Source: Agromyces mangrovi (GTDB taxonomy: Bacteria > Actinomycetota > Actinomycetes > Actinomycetales > Microbacteriaceae). Taken from it: 64,000 nucleotides of DNA. Positions 18,247 through 26,765 of this stretch are shown one piece after another. The stretch lies in the NCBI RefSeq assembly GCF_030296695.1, contig NZ_AP027737.1, forward strand, positions 2,232,001-2,296,000, in the 5' to 3' direction. The translations under genes and the position numbers were made by a program. The notes under the pieces are model-generated. The model had not been told where the DNA came from. It saw nothing but the letters and a program-made list of their open reading frames with translations, and ran no database searches. Numbering within the stretch: the first letter of the stretch is position 1; each line of letters begins with the position of its first letter.

Positions 18247-18882
18247 TCAGGCGGTGCGGCCGGAGCGGAGCATGGCGAGCAGGTCGTCGGCGCGGTCGAC
18301 GAGCATCGCGATCTGGTCCTCGTCGCGGTCGACCCAGCGGCACTTCGGCTCACCCAGCGGCACGAAGTCCTCGTGCTGCTCCCAGACGACGAGCGTGCGC
18401 TCGGCGCCGAGCACGTACTGCTGCCACCACACCTGGCGCAGGTAGTGGCGGGGGATGCCGCGCCAGGCCTTGCCGGTCGTCTTGATCTCAGCGAGTTCCA
18501 GCACCCCGTCGTCGGTCACGCGCAGGCCGTCGGGCGTCGCGAGATGCCGCCGGTCGCCCGCGGCGTGGAACAGCAGCGAGCTGCCCCGGATGCCGTGGTG
18601 CTCGTGCATCCAGCGCGCGATGACGGGCTCGCGGATGCGGCCGTGGTCGATCGCGCGCCCGCCGGTGAACCCCGACGTGCCGTGCAGCTTCTCCCACGCG
18701 AGCTGGCGCACGGCCGTGTGCGACGCCAGCCGGGCCGCATCCGTCGCCGTGATGCCCTGCGACCGCGCCCGCAGCCAGGCCACGCGGTCCTTCGAGTCGG
18801 CGACGATGCGCGACTCGTGGGGGTGGCGCGGCCGGCCGGGCTCGGTCGAGACGGCGGATGCCGCGGGCAGCGTGTCGGTCAC
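18247..18882 (-). CDS. YqaJ-like PD-(D/E)XK exonuclease/recombinase-domain protein
   Basis: A 211-residue protein. GITATDAARLAS at the N-terminus, HGRIREPVIARWMHEHHGI, ATPDGLRVTDDGVLELAEIKTT (the D ... ExK catalytic core) and WWQQYVLGAERTLVVWEQ match YqaJ viral recombinase/lambda-exonuclease-like nucleases. No phage genes or recombinase partner accompany it. It is followed by an alpha/beta hydrolase and is divergent from a small winged-helix gene, so it may be a housekeeping or orphan nuclease. A DNA-degrading role is inferred from the family. Confidence 0.75.
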   Translation of the reverse strand: MTDTLPAASAVSTEPGRPRHPHESRIVADSKDRVAWLRARSQGITATDAARLASHTAVRQLAWEKLHGTSGFTGGRAIDHGRIREPVIARWMHEHHGIRGSSLLFHAAGDRRHLATPDGLRVTDDGVLELAEIKTTGKAWRGIPRHYLRQVWWQQYVLGAERTLVVWEQHEDFVPLGEPKCRWVDRDEDQIAMLVDRADDLLAMLRSGRTA

Positions 18883-18934
18883 GCTTCGAGGCTACCCGTG
18901 GCATCCGTCGTCGGGGCAGGCGACGCGCGCCGCG

Positions 18935-18952
18935 ATGGCCCGAACGGGCCAT
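18935..18952. promoter_or_regulatory. Palindrome ATGGCCCG-AA-CGGGCCAT, possible operator
   Basis: A perfect 8-bp inverted repeat with a 2-bp centre sits in the 176-bp space between the divergent YqaJ-like gene and the orphan winged-helix gene at 19059. It could be an operator for that winged-helix protein or a short hairpin. No clear -10 box was found. Confidence 0.4.
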
Positions 18953-19058
18953 GCGGAATGGCCGGATCGCGCGATGAGGCGAGCGGGCGATCGGAGTGGA
19001 ATCGAGGCATCGACACCGCACGAGACACGGGCGGCACGACACAGGGGAGCTGAGCACG

Positions 19059-19469
19059 ATGATCACCACCACCACCTACGACACCGACACCGCCACCGAC
19101 ACCGCCGAGGTGCGCGTCGCCGCCTCGATGGCCCGCGGCATGCGCTGCGGCTGGTACCGCACGCTGTTCGAGCTCGGTCCGGTCACGGTCGACGCCTTCG
19201 CCGACGAGGTCGGCATCGGGCGCGCCGCGGCGACCGGCTGGATCGGCCGCCAGGTCGACGCGGACGTGCTCCGGGTCGTCGGCACGGATGCCACGGGCGA
19301 GCCGCTCGTGCTGCTGCCGGGCGAGCACGTGACCGCGCTGCTCGGCGACCGCGGCGAGGACGAGCTCTCGGGCGCACGTGCGATGGCGCTGCACTACCGC
19401 GACCGCATGGCACCCGTCGTGCGCGCGGTCGGCGACCACGGCCTGCGCGTGCTCGCCGACGCCGCCTGA
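19059..19469 (+). CDS. Stand-alone winged-helix domain protein
   Basis: A 136-residue protein with AGGGGAGC upstream of the ATG. The segment MRCGWYRTLFELGPVTVDAFADEVGIGRAAATGWIGRQ... (residues about 28-70) resembles the winged-helix dimerisation/DNA-binding domain found at the N-terminus of Rv2258c-like methyltransferases, but the SAM-binding domain is absent. The C-terminal part is short and helical (GARAMALHYRDRMAPVVRAV). It may be a truncated methyltransferase relative or a small regulator. It is 24 nt upstream of the hydrolase-LuxR fusion and probably co-transcribed with it. Confidence 0.6.
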   Translation: MITTTTYDTDTATDTAEVRVAASMARGMRCGWYRTLFELGPVTVDAFADEVGIGRAAATGWIGRQVDADVLRVVGTDATGEPLVLLPGEHVTALLGDRGEDELSGARAMALHYRDRMAPVVRAVGDHGLRVLADAA

Positions 19470-19493
19470 CGGGCGAGCCCTACACTGGGGGCC

Positions 19494-20558
19494 GTGGAGC
19501 CCGGGGATCAGCTGATCCGCTACGCCGAGGTCGGCGGCCGACAGGTCGCCTGGACCTCGGTCGGCTCCGGCCCGCCGCTCGTGCTCGGCGGCTGGTGGTG
19601 CAGCCACCTCGCGCTCGACTGGGAGCAGGCGCAGTTCCGCGACCTGGTCGCGACGCTCGCCGCCCATCGCACGGTGATCCGCTACGACCGGCCCGGCGGC
19701 GGCGCCTCCGGGCACGACGACCCGCCGCCCGCCGACCTCGACGAGGAGCTCGCGCTGCTCGAGGGCATCGTCGACGTCGCCGTGAGCGATGCACCGGTCA
19801 CCATGTTCGGGGTCTCCTCGGGCGGCGCGGTGTCGTCGCGGTTCGCCGCCGCGCACCCCGATCGGGTCGACGCGCTCGTCATGTACGGCACGTTCGCGAA
19901 CGGCGCCGAGATCGCCCCGCCGCAGGCCCGGCAGGGGCTGCTCGAGGTGATCGGCACGCACTGGGGCTTCGGGTCGCGGGTGCTCGCCGACCTGTTCCTG
20001 CCCGAGGCCACGGCCGCCGAGCGCGACGAGTTCGTCGCCTACCAGCGGCGGTCGGCGTCGCGGGAGTCGGCGGCGGCCTCGATGGCGGAGCTGTACGCCT
20101 TCGACTCGACCGGCCACCTCGGCCGGGTGCGGGCGCCGACCCTCGTGCTGCACCGCCGCGAGGACCGCGCGATCCCGTTCGCGCTCGGCGCCGACGTGGC
20201 CTCGCGCATCCCGGGCGCGGAGCTCGTCGAGCTGCACGGGCTCGACCACTTCCCGTGGCGCGGCGACCGGCGCGCGGTGACGGATGCGGTGCTGCGGTTC
20301 CTCGGGGAGGAGGCCGAGCCCGCACCGACGGCCGGCCCCGAGGCATCCGCTCCTGAACCGCCCACGACCGACCTGAGTGCGCGCGAGCTCGAGGTGCTGC
20401 GGCTCGTCGCGCGCGGCGACACCGACCAGCAGATCGCACAGGCCCTCGTGCTGAGCCCGCACACCGTGCACCGGCACCTCGCGAACATCCGCACCAAGCT
20501 CGGCGTGCCCTCGCGTGCCGCGGCGGCGGCCTGGGCCTCGCGGCACGACCTCATCTGA
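19494..20558 (+). CDS. Alpha/beta hydrolase-LuxR HTH fusion regulator
   Basis: A 354-residue fusion. Residues 1-280 form an alpha/beta hydrolase with YDRPGGGASG, nucleophile elbow GVSSGG (Ser108), acid candidate HRREDRAIPF and catalytic His candidate GLDHFPWRG. Residues about 294-354 are a LuxR-type helix-turn-helix (LSARELEVLRLVARGDTDQQ, HTVHRHLANIRTKLGVPSRA). The likely logic is ligand binding or hydrolysis coupled to DNA binding. GTG start at 19494. Its target may be the neighbouring winged-helix gene or itself. Confidence 0.85.
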   Translation: MEPGDQLIRYAEVGGRQVAWTSVGSGPPLVLGGWWCSHLALDWEQAQFRDLVATLAAHRTVIRYDRPGGGASGHDDPPPADLDEELALLEGIVDVAVSDAPVTMFGVSSGGAVSSRFAAAHPDRVDALVMYGTFANGAEIAPPQARQGLLEVIGTHWGFGSRVLADLFLPEATAAERDEFVAYQRRSASRESAAASMAELYAFDSTGHLGRVRAPTLVLHRREDRAIPFALGADVASRIPGAELVELHGLDHFPWRGDRRAVTDAVLRFLGEEAEPAPTAGPEASAPEPPTTDLSARELEVLRLVARGDTDQQIAQALVLSPHTVHRHLANIRTKLGVPSRAAAAAWASRHDLI

Positions 20559-20572
20559 CGAGGCGCGCCCGC

Positions 20573-20735
20573 CGGGGTGGGCACTTTTCAGGAACGTACG
20601 GCTGTCGGCAGTGCAGCTGCCGCAGGTTCTGCGGCGTGCGGCGGCCGCGCCGCAGGAGGTGCGGGCGAGTCGTGCCTGCCCGCAGCCTGTGCGGGGTGGT
20701 GCGGACACCTTCCTGAAAAGCGACGCACCACCCCG
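20573..20735. repeat. 163-bp structured inverted-repeat element between convergent genes
   Basis: The outer arms pair as CGGGGTGG (20573-20580) with CCACCCCG (20728-20735) and CTTTTCAGGAA (20584-20594) with TTCCTGAAAAG (20710-20720). Inside are at least three further hairpins: GGCAG/CTGCC at about 20608-20622, a near-palindrome CTGCGGCG/CGCCGCAG at about 20629-20655, and TGCGGGC/GCCCGCA at about 20660-20685. This forms a multi-branched fold on either strand. It lies between the LuxR-fusion stop and the ABC ATPase stop. It could be a MITE/REP-like element, a structured RNA or a bidirectional terminator. Confidence 0.65.
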
Positions 20736-20745
20736 CGCTTGCGGG

Positions 20746-21414
<669 letters not shown>

Positions 21415-21500
21415 GGCGGTTCCCTTCGGGGTGGCCGGGGCGGCCGGGGCGGCCGGGTCGGCCGGTGCGGGGAGGGTGATCGAGGTCGTGCTCGCGGCGC

Positions 21501-23020
21501 TCATGCGACGCTCCGGAGTGCCTCGGCCGGGCGCAGCCGCGAGGCGCGCCAGCCGCCGATCGCGCCGGCGACCAGGCCGCCGAGCACGGCCAGGCCGACC
21601 GCGACGAGCACGACCGACATGGTCACGGGTGCGGTGAGCACGATGTCGGTGGCCGTGGACGTCGCCGCACCGAACGCGCCGCCTCCCGGCCCGGCGATCG
21701 CCACGCGCTCGCCGGTCTCCGCCGCGCCGGCCGCAGCACCCTGGCCGCCGCCGAACGCCTGCACCGAGCCCGCCGAACCCGACAGCGTGGGCTGGATGAG
21801 CGTGATGACGCCGATGCCGACGAGGCCGATGACGATGCCGAGCGCACCGCCGATGAGGCCCTGCACGAGCGACTCGCCCGCGACCTGGCCGACCACGCGG
21901 CGGTTCGACCAGCCGATGGCCTTGAGGGTGCCGAACTCGCGGGTGCGGCGGGTCACGCCCGACACCGTGAAGAGCACGGCGATGAGGAACGCGGCGGCGA
22001 GCACCGCGACCGACAGCCACAGGCCGAGCGACGAGACGAGCGTTGACGCCGAGGCGAGCGAGCCGGAGACCGACGACGCGAGGTCCTCCTGGGTGTTCAC
22101 GGTCGCCTCGGGCAGCGCCTCCTCGAGGCTCGCCTGTACGGCGGTGATCTCGGTCGACGACGCGGCCTGCACGTAGACCGTGGAGACCTGGCCCTCGAGG
22201 CCGGCGAGCGCCTGCGCGGTGTCGAGCGGCAGGTACACGTTGGCGCCGGTCGAGGCGTCGGCGGTGTCGGCCGTCACGAGGCCGACGATCTCCATGGTCG
22301 TGCCGCCGACGTCGATCGAGTCGCCGACGACGAGCTCGGCGGTCGTGGCGTACGCGGAGTCGAGGAGTGCCACGTCGGCACCCGCATCCGTCGCCTCGAG
22401 CCCGCGACCGTCGGTGACGGCGGCCGACGACAGTGGTCCGAGCGCGGATGCCGCGGGGTCGATGCCGAGCACGGTGAACGAGTCGACGTCGAACGCGCTG
22501 CCCCCGGCACCGTCCGCGCCGCCGGCCGGTGGAGCCTCGCCGCCCGCCTCGCCGGGCGCGCCCCCGCCGCCCTGCTGCAGCTGCGAGAAGTCGGGCAGCT
22601 CGCCCGAGAAGGTCGTGTTCGTGAGCGACAGTGCCGCAGCGGCATCCGCCACCCCCTCGGTCGACAGCGCGGTGTCGAGGGCGGTGTCGTCGAAGGTGGC
22701 GGTGCCGATGCCCGCCGTCAGGCGCGAGTCGGAGACCGTGGTCGAGCCCTCGGCGTCGTCGGTCTCGCCGTCCTCGGCGCCGAACTCGAAGCGGCCGCCC
22801 CCGGGGCCGCCCTCGCCCGGGCCGGTGGGCGCCTGGGTGACGGTGATGTCGGTGCCGACGCCGTAGACCGACTCGAGCACGGATGCCTGTGCGTCGCGCA
22901 CGCCCCCGACAGCGCGTTGACGATCATGACGAGGGCGATGGCGAGCGCCATGCCGATCGCCACGATGAGGGTCTGTCTGCGTCGGCCCGCGAGCTCGCGG
23001 CGCAGGTAGGTGAGGAACAT
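21501..23020 (-). CDS. FtsX-like/MacB-type ABC permease (frameshift in C run)
   Basis: The N-terminal membrane anchor (MFLTYLRRELAGRRRQTLIV ... MIVNALSG) and the rest are in different frames. One extra base in the C5 run at 22913-22917 gives SGGVRDAQAS and a 506-residue protein. It has a long extracytoplasmic periplasmic-core-like domain with Gly/Ala/Pro-rich linkers, and three C-terminal membrane spans with the FtsX signature (TRRTREFGTLKAIGWSNRRV) and WRASRLRPAEALR at the end. It would export a lipid, peptide or drug together with the downstream ATPase. Confidence 0.9.
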
Positions 23021-23094
23021 CGGTCTCCTTCGTGGATGTGGGGCCCGACGGGACAGGGGCTCCCGCCGGGCATCGGCGACGCTAGGCGGCGGCG

Positions 23095-23177
23095 CTATGG
23101 CGGTACTCGGGCCCGGCTATGGGGTCGCTATGGACGTCTCGCGCAACTCCACAGGCGAGCCATAGGCGGGTCATAGG
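23095..23177. promoter_or_regulatory. OmpR-type response-regulator boxes with 11-bp spacing
   Basis: CTATGG occurs at 23095, 23117 and 23128; CATAGG occurs at 23161 and 23172. Within each pair the spacing is 11 bp, one helical turn, as expected for a head-to-tail OmpR-family dimer. The sites lie between the divergent exporter and two-component genes, so the response regulator at 23198 likely controls both. Confidence 0.6.
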
Positions 23178-23197
23178 AAGATGCGGATACTGGTGTC

Positions 23198-23956
23198 ATG
23201 CCCTCTTCCCTCAGCCGCGAGCAGCCGCACGCCGAACATCGCAGCCCCGCCATCGCCAAGCCCGACGGCAGCCCCGTGCGGGTGCTCGTCGTCGACGACG
23301 AGGCGCAGCTGGCCGACCTGCTGAAGATGGCCCTGCGCTACGAGGGCTGGGAGGTGCGCACCGCGGGCGACGGCCAGGCCGCCCTGCGGGTGGCGCGCGA
23401 GTTCCGCCCCGACGCGATCGTGCTCGACGTGATGCTGCCCGACATCGACGGGCTCGAGGTGCTGCAGCGCCTGCGCGCCGAGGGCGACGAGACCCCCGTG
23501 CTCTTCCTCACCGCGAAGGACTCGCTCGACGACCGCCTCGCGGGCCTCACCGCGGGCGGCGACGACTACGTCACCAAGCCGTTCAGCCTGGAAGAGGTCG
23601 TGGCGAGGCTCCGCGGGCTCATCCGCCGCTTCGTGCGCTCGGCCGCGGCGACCGACCCCGTGCTCGCGGTCGGCGACCTCACGCTCGACGAGGACTCCTA
23701 CGAGGTGGCCCGCGCCGGCGAGGCGATCGAACTCACCGCGACCGAGTTCGAGCTGCTCCGCTTCCTCATGCGCAACCCGCGCCGCGTGCTCTCGAAGGCG
23801 CAGATCCTCGACCGGGTCTGGTCGTACGACTTCGGCGGCAAGGCCAGCGTGGTCGAGCTCTACATCTCCTACCTCCGCAAGAAGATCGACGCGGGCCGCG
23901 AGCCCATGATCCACACCGTGCGCGGGGCCGGCTACATGATCAAGGCGACGACGTGA
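23198..23956 (+). CDS. OmpR/PhoB-family response regulator
   Basis: A 252-residue regulator. Receiver domain residues 28-142 contain the acidic pair VVDDE, phosphoacceptor Asp77 in IVLDVMLPD and conserved Lys in DYVTKPF. The C-terminal winged helix contains LTATEFELLRFLMRNPRRVL and TVRGAGYMI. The stop overlaps the GTG of the kinase gene. It is closest to the actinobacterial MprA/TcrA/CseB type. Divergent to the MacB-like exporter, it probably activates it under envelope or drug stress. Confidence 0.93.
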   Translation: MPSSLSREQPHAEHRSPAIAKPDGSPVRVLVVDDEAQLADLLKMALRYEGWEVRTAGDGQAALRVAREFRPDAIVLDVMLPDIDGLEVLQRLRAEGDETPVLFLTAKDSLDDRLAGLTAGGDDYVTKPFSLEEVVARLRGLIRRFVRSAAATDPVLAVGDLTLDEDSYEVARAGEAIELTATEFELLRFLMRNPRRVLSKAQILDRVWSYDFGGKASVVELYISYLRKKIDAGREPMIHTVRGAGYMIKATT

Positions 23957-25410
23957 CGGATGCCACGGGCGGGCGCCGCCCCTGGACCCTCGAGCGCCGC
24001 CTGATCATCGCGCTCGTCGCGCTGCTCGCGGCGGTCAGCGCCGTCGTCGGCACCGTGAGCGTGGTGGTCGTGCACACCAACCTCGTCGACCGCGTCGACG
24101 ACCAGCTCGCGTCGGCGACCGAGCGCGGCCGGGTCGCGATCATCGAGCCGCCGCCCGGCGCGTCCGGCGACGACGACGGCCGCGTGCTCGCCGCCCGCGG
24201 GCAGGCCGTCGGCACCATCGCGGGCATCGTGCTCGACGACGAGGTGCGCCAGGCCGCCGTGCTCGAGGAGGACGGCGAGATCGGGCAGCTCGACGCCGAC
24301 CAGCTCGCCGCGCTGTCGAGCGTGCCCGCCGACTTCCAACCGCACTCGGTCGACCTGGGCGGCGACCTCGGTGCGTATCGCGCCATGGTCGTCGGCACGC
24401 CGGGCGGGGCCCGGTTCGTCATCGCGCTGCCGCTCGCGATCGTCGAGGCGACCACGGCGCAGCTCGCGACGGTGATCACGCTCGTCGCGATCGCCGGGCT
24501 CGCGCTGGCGGCACTCATCGGCAGCGTGCTGGTGCGGCGCGCGCTGGTGCCGCTGCAGCGGGTCGCCGCCACCGCCGAACGCGTCTCCACGCTGCCGCTC
24601 GAGCGCGGCGAGGTCGAGCTCGCCGACCGAGTGCCCGACTCCGACACCGACGAGCGCACCGAGGTCGGGCGCGTCGGTGCATCCTTCAACCGCATGCTCG
24701 ACCACGTCGGCTCCGCGCTCAGCGCGCGCGCCGAGAGCGAGGCGAAGGTGCGACGGTTCGTCGGCGACGCGAGCCACGAGCTGCGCACGCCGATCGCGTC
24801 GATCCGCGGCTACGCCGAGCTCACCCGCCGCTCGACCGAGGAGGTGCCGCCCGACGCGGCGCACGCGCTCGACCGCATCGAGTCGGAGTCGCTGCGCATG
24901 TCGGCCCTCGTCGACGACCTGCTGCTGCTCGCCCGCCTCGACGAGGGGCGCGAGCTGCGACGCGACGAGGTCGACCTGTCGGCGCTCGTGGTCGACGTGG
25001 TCGGCGACGCGCACGTCGCGGGTCCGGGCCACCGGTGGGAGCTCGACGTGCCCGAGGAGCCCGTGCTCGTCTCGGGCGACCTGTCGCGCCTGCACCAGGT
25101 GCTCGCGAACCTGCTCGCGAACGCGCGCGTGCACACGCCGGAGGGCACGGCCGTATCGGTGGCCCTCGCGGTCGACGGGCCGGACGCCGTGGTGACGGTG
25201 GCCGACGACGGGCCGGGCATCGATCCCGACCTGCAGCGCACCCTGTTCGAGCGCTTCGCCCGCGGAGACGCCTCGCGCTCGCGCGCGACCGGCAGCACCG
25301 GGCTCGGCCTCGCGATCGCCCGTGCCGTGGTGGTCGCGCACGGCGGCACGATCGACGTCGAGTCCGAGCCCGGGCGCACCGTGTTCACCGTCAGGCTGCG
25401 GCGGGCGTGA
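23953..25410 (+). CDS. Membrane sensor histidine kinase
   Basis: A 485-residue HAMP-type kinase. Two membrane segments (about residues 18-42 and 173-197) flank an extracytoplasmic sensor of about 130 residues. Then come HAMP (RRALVPLQRVAATAERVS), the H-box with His275 (FVGDASHELRTPIASIRGYA), N-box (LHQVLANLLANARVHTP), G1 (VADDGPGI), F-box (LFERFARGD) and G2 (GSTGLGLAIARAV). It phosphorylates the preceding regulator. GTG start overlaps the regulator stop. The last 20 nt overlap the convergent PPOX gene. Confidence 0.93.
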   Translation: MTDATGGRRPWTLERRLIIALVALLAAVSAVVGTVSVVVVHTNLVDRVDDQLASATERGRVAIIEPPPGASGDDDGRVLAARGQAVGTIAGIVLDDEVRQAAVLEEDGEIGQLDADQLAALSSVPADFQPHSVDLGGDLGAYRAMVVGTPGGARFVIALPLAIVEATTAQLATVITLVAIAGLALAALIGSVLVRRALVPLQRVAATAERVSTLPLERGEVELADRVPDSDTDERTEVGRVGASFNRMLDHVGSALSARAESEAKVRRFVGDASHELRTPIASIRGYAELTRRSTEEVPPDAAHALDRIESESLRMSALVDDLLLLARLDEGRELRRDEVDLSALVVDVVGDAHVAGPGHRWELDVPEEPVLVSGDLSRLHQVLANLLANARVHTPEGTAVSVALAVDGPDAVVTVADDGPGIDPDLQRTLFERFARGDASRSRATGSTGLGLAIARAVVVAHGGTIDVESEPGRTVFTVRLRRA

Positions 25411-25906
25411 ACCGCTCGGCGGGCGTGCCCGTCGACACCCGACCCGCCGCGCGGGCCGGGTCCGTCATCGCCATGACCGGCACGCCGATGCCGTAGGTGA
25501 CGAAGTCGCCCACCGGGCGCACCGCGACGCCCACGAGCGGGCCGTCGGGGCCGTCCTCGGTGAGGTCGAGCCCGTGGGTGAGGGCGTCCAGCGCCTCGCG
25601 GGGCATCCGCTCGGCCGGCACCAGCTCCGCGGTGCCGCGGAAGGTGATCGTCGCGTCGGGCACGCGTACCCACGGTGCGAACCAGACGCGTCGGTGGACC
25701 GGCGCGGTCACCGACACGTGCGGGTTGGCCGCGATGTGCCGGGCCTTCCACATGCGCGCGTAGGTCGTGAACCACACCACGCCGTCGGCCACGTGGGGGA
25801 GCACCCCCGCGGTGCGCGCCTCGCCGTGCGCGGTGGTCGTGCCCACCACGACGAACGGTCGCTTCGCCAGTTCTCCCCAGACCTGCTCGGTCGTCACGTC
25901 TGCCAT
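25391..25906 (-). CDS. Pyridoxamine 5'-phosphate oxidase (PPOX)-family protein
   Basis: A 171-residue split-barrel flavin- or F420-binding family member (AKRPFVVVGTTTAHGEARTA, VWFTTYARMWKARHIAANPH). Such proteins are often F420/FMN-dependent reductases of unknown substrate. It is divergent from the TetR gene across three palindromic operators, so TetR probably represses it. It overlaps the histidine-kinase gene tail to tail by 20 nt. Confidence 0.82.
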   Translation of the reverse strand: MADVTTEQVWGELAKRPFVVVGTTTAHGEARTAGVLPHVADGVVWFTTYARMWKARHIAANPHVSVTAPVHRRVWFAPWVRVPDATITFRGTAELVPAERMPREALDALTHGLDLTEDGPDGPLVGVAVRPVGDFVTYGIGVPVMAMTDPARAAGRVSTGTPAERFTPAAA

Positions 25907-25931
25907 GTGCCCGTCTCCCTCTGATCATTGG

Positions 25932-25992
25932 TTGACAATGTCAAGTGACATTGTCAAGTGGCACAATAGGCGGCGTTGGTTGACGTTGTCAA
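25932..25992. promoter_or_regulatory. Three TetR operators, TTGAC-N3-GTCAA
   Basis: Palindromes TTGACAATGTCAA (25932-25944), GTGACATTGTCAA (25945-25957, directly adjoining) and TTGACGTTGTCAA (25980-25992) fill the space between the PPOX gene and the TetR gene. They share a 13-bp consensus. The arrangement suggests cooperative repression of both divergent genes by the TetR protein encoded at 26007. Confidence 0.75.
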
Positions 25993-26006
25993 GTAGGCTG
26001 GGACGC

Positions 26007-26597
26007 ATGGAACCCACCGCCGTGGCCGGCCGCGAGGCGCTGCTCGCCTCGCTCGAACGGCTCGCGCGCGAGCGCGGGCTCGCCAACGTCGGCCTGCGCG
26101 AGGTCGCGCGCGACGCCGGGCTCTCCCACGCGGCGCCAGCGCACTTCTTCGGCTCGCGCGAGGGCATGCTGCGCGCGCTCGCCGGCGAGGGGCTGCGGCT
26201 GCTCTACGAGGACGTCTGCGAGGCGCAGGAGACGCCCGGAGCGGTCGGTCGCGAGCGGCTGGTCGTCGACGCGCTCGCGTTCGTGCGCTTCGCCCTGGCG
26301 CATCCGGCCCACTTCGACGCGGTCTTCCGCACTCCCGCGGCGCTCCGCGGCGACGCCCAGTTCGAGGCGACGCGCGCCGAGGCGCTCGGGTCGCTGCGCG
26401 AGCTGGTCGAGCTCGTGCGTGCCGAGGGCGGGCTCGGGCCGGACGCCGACGTCGACACGGTCGTGCTGCAGCACTGGGCCCTGAGCCACGGGGTCGCGTC
26501 GCTCGCGATCGACGGCATGCTCGGGCCCGACGGCGACCCTGCGATCACCGAGGCTGCCGAGCGCATCGTGCGTGGGCACGTCGCCGGGCTGCCGTAG
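26007..26597 (+). CDS. TetR-family transcriptional regulator
   Basis: A 196-residue repressor. The N-terminal helix-turn-helix (LARERGLANVGLREVARDAG, then AAPAHFFGSREGMLRAL) is typical; the C-terminal helical domain (VVDALAFVRFALAHPAHFDA; LQHWALSHGVASLAIDGML) binds an unknown ligand. The ATG at 26007 lies 14 bp after the third operator copy, consistent with autorepression. The probable target is the divergent PPOX gene. Confidence 0.9.
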   Translation: MEPTAVAGREALLASLERLARERGLANVGLREVARDAGLSHAAPAHFFGSREGMLRALAGEGLRLLYEDVCEAQETPGAVGRERLVVDALAFVRFALAHPAHFDAVFRTPAALRGDAQFEATRAEALGSLRELVELVRAEGGLGPDADVDTVVLQHWALSHGVASLAIDGMLGPDGDPAITEAAERIVRGHVAGLP

Positions 26598-26622
26598 GCG
26601 GGCGCGTCGTCCGCCAGCGCCC

Positions 26623-26748
26623 ATCGAGTGTCACCGGCCCTCGTTCGGGGGTGCTTTGTGCTGTTCAGGCGTCGTTATTCCTACGAATCCTGCGTCTCGG
26701 AGTTCGTGTTTGTTGTTTGATCCGCGCAACTTTTGCTTGACACTCGAT
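26623..26748. repeat. 126-bp lower-GC block bounded by 11-bp inverted repeats
   Basis: ATCGAGTGTCA (26623-26633) and TGACACTCGAT (26738-26748) are perfect inverted repeats flanking about 104 bp that is clearly richer in A+T than the rest of the window (TTTGTTGTTTGATCC, TTATTCC). The right arm includes a -35 TTGACA. It may be a MITE-like insertion that supplied a promoter, a transposon remnant or a regulatory cruciform. No target duplication is obvious. Confidence 0.45.
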
Positions 26749-26765
26749 AGAAGCCGCCATACAGT
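26737..26765 (+). promoter_or_regulatory. Predicted promoter for the secreted sugar-oxidation genes
   Basis: TTGACA (26737-26742), 17-bp spacer, TACAGT (26760-26765). This is the best consensus promoter upstream of the dehydrogenase gene at 27131 and would give a leader of about 360 nt. Confidence 0.5.

Noticed and set aside
18247..18882. Prophage or integrated element indicated by the YqaJ-like gene.
   Set aside because: No integrase, structural, packaging or lysis gene and no attachment repeats nearby; flanking genes are ordinary chromosomal types.
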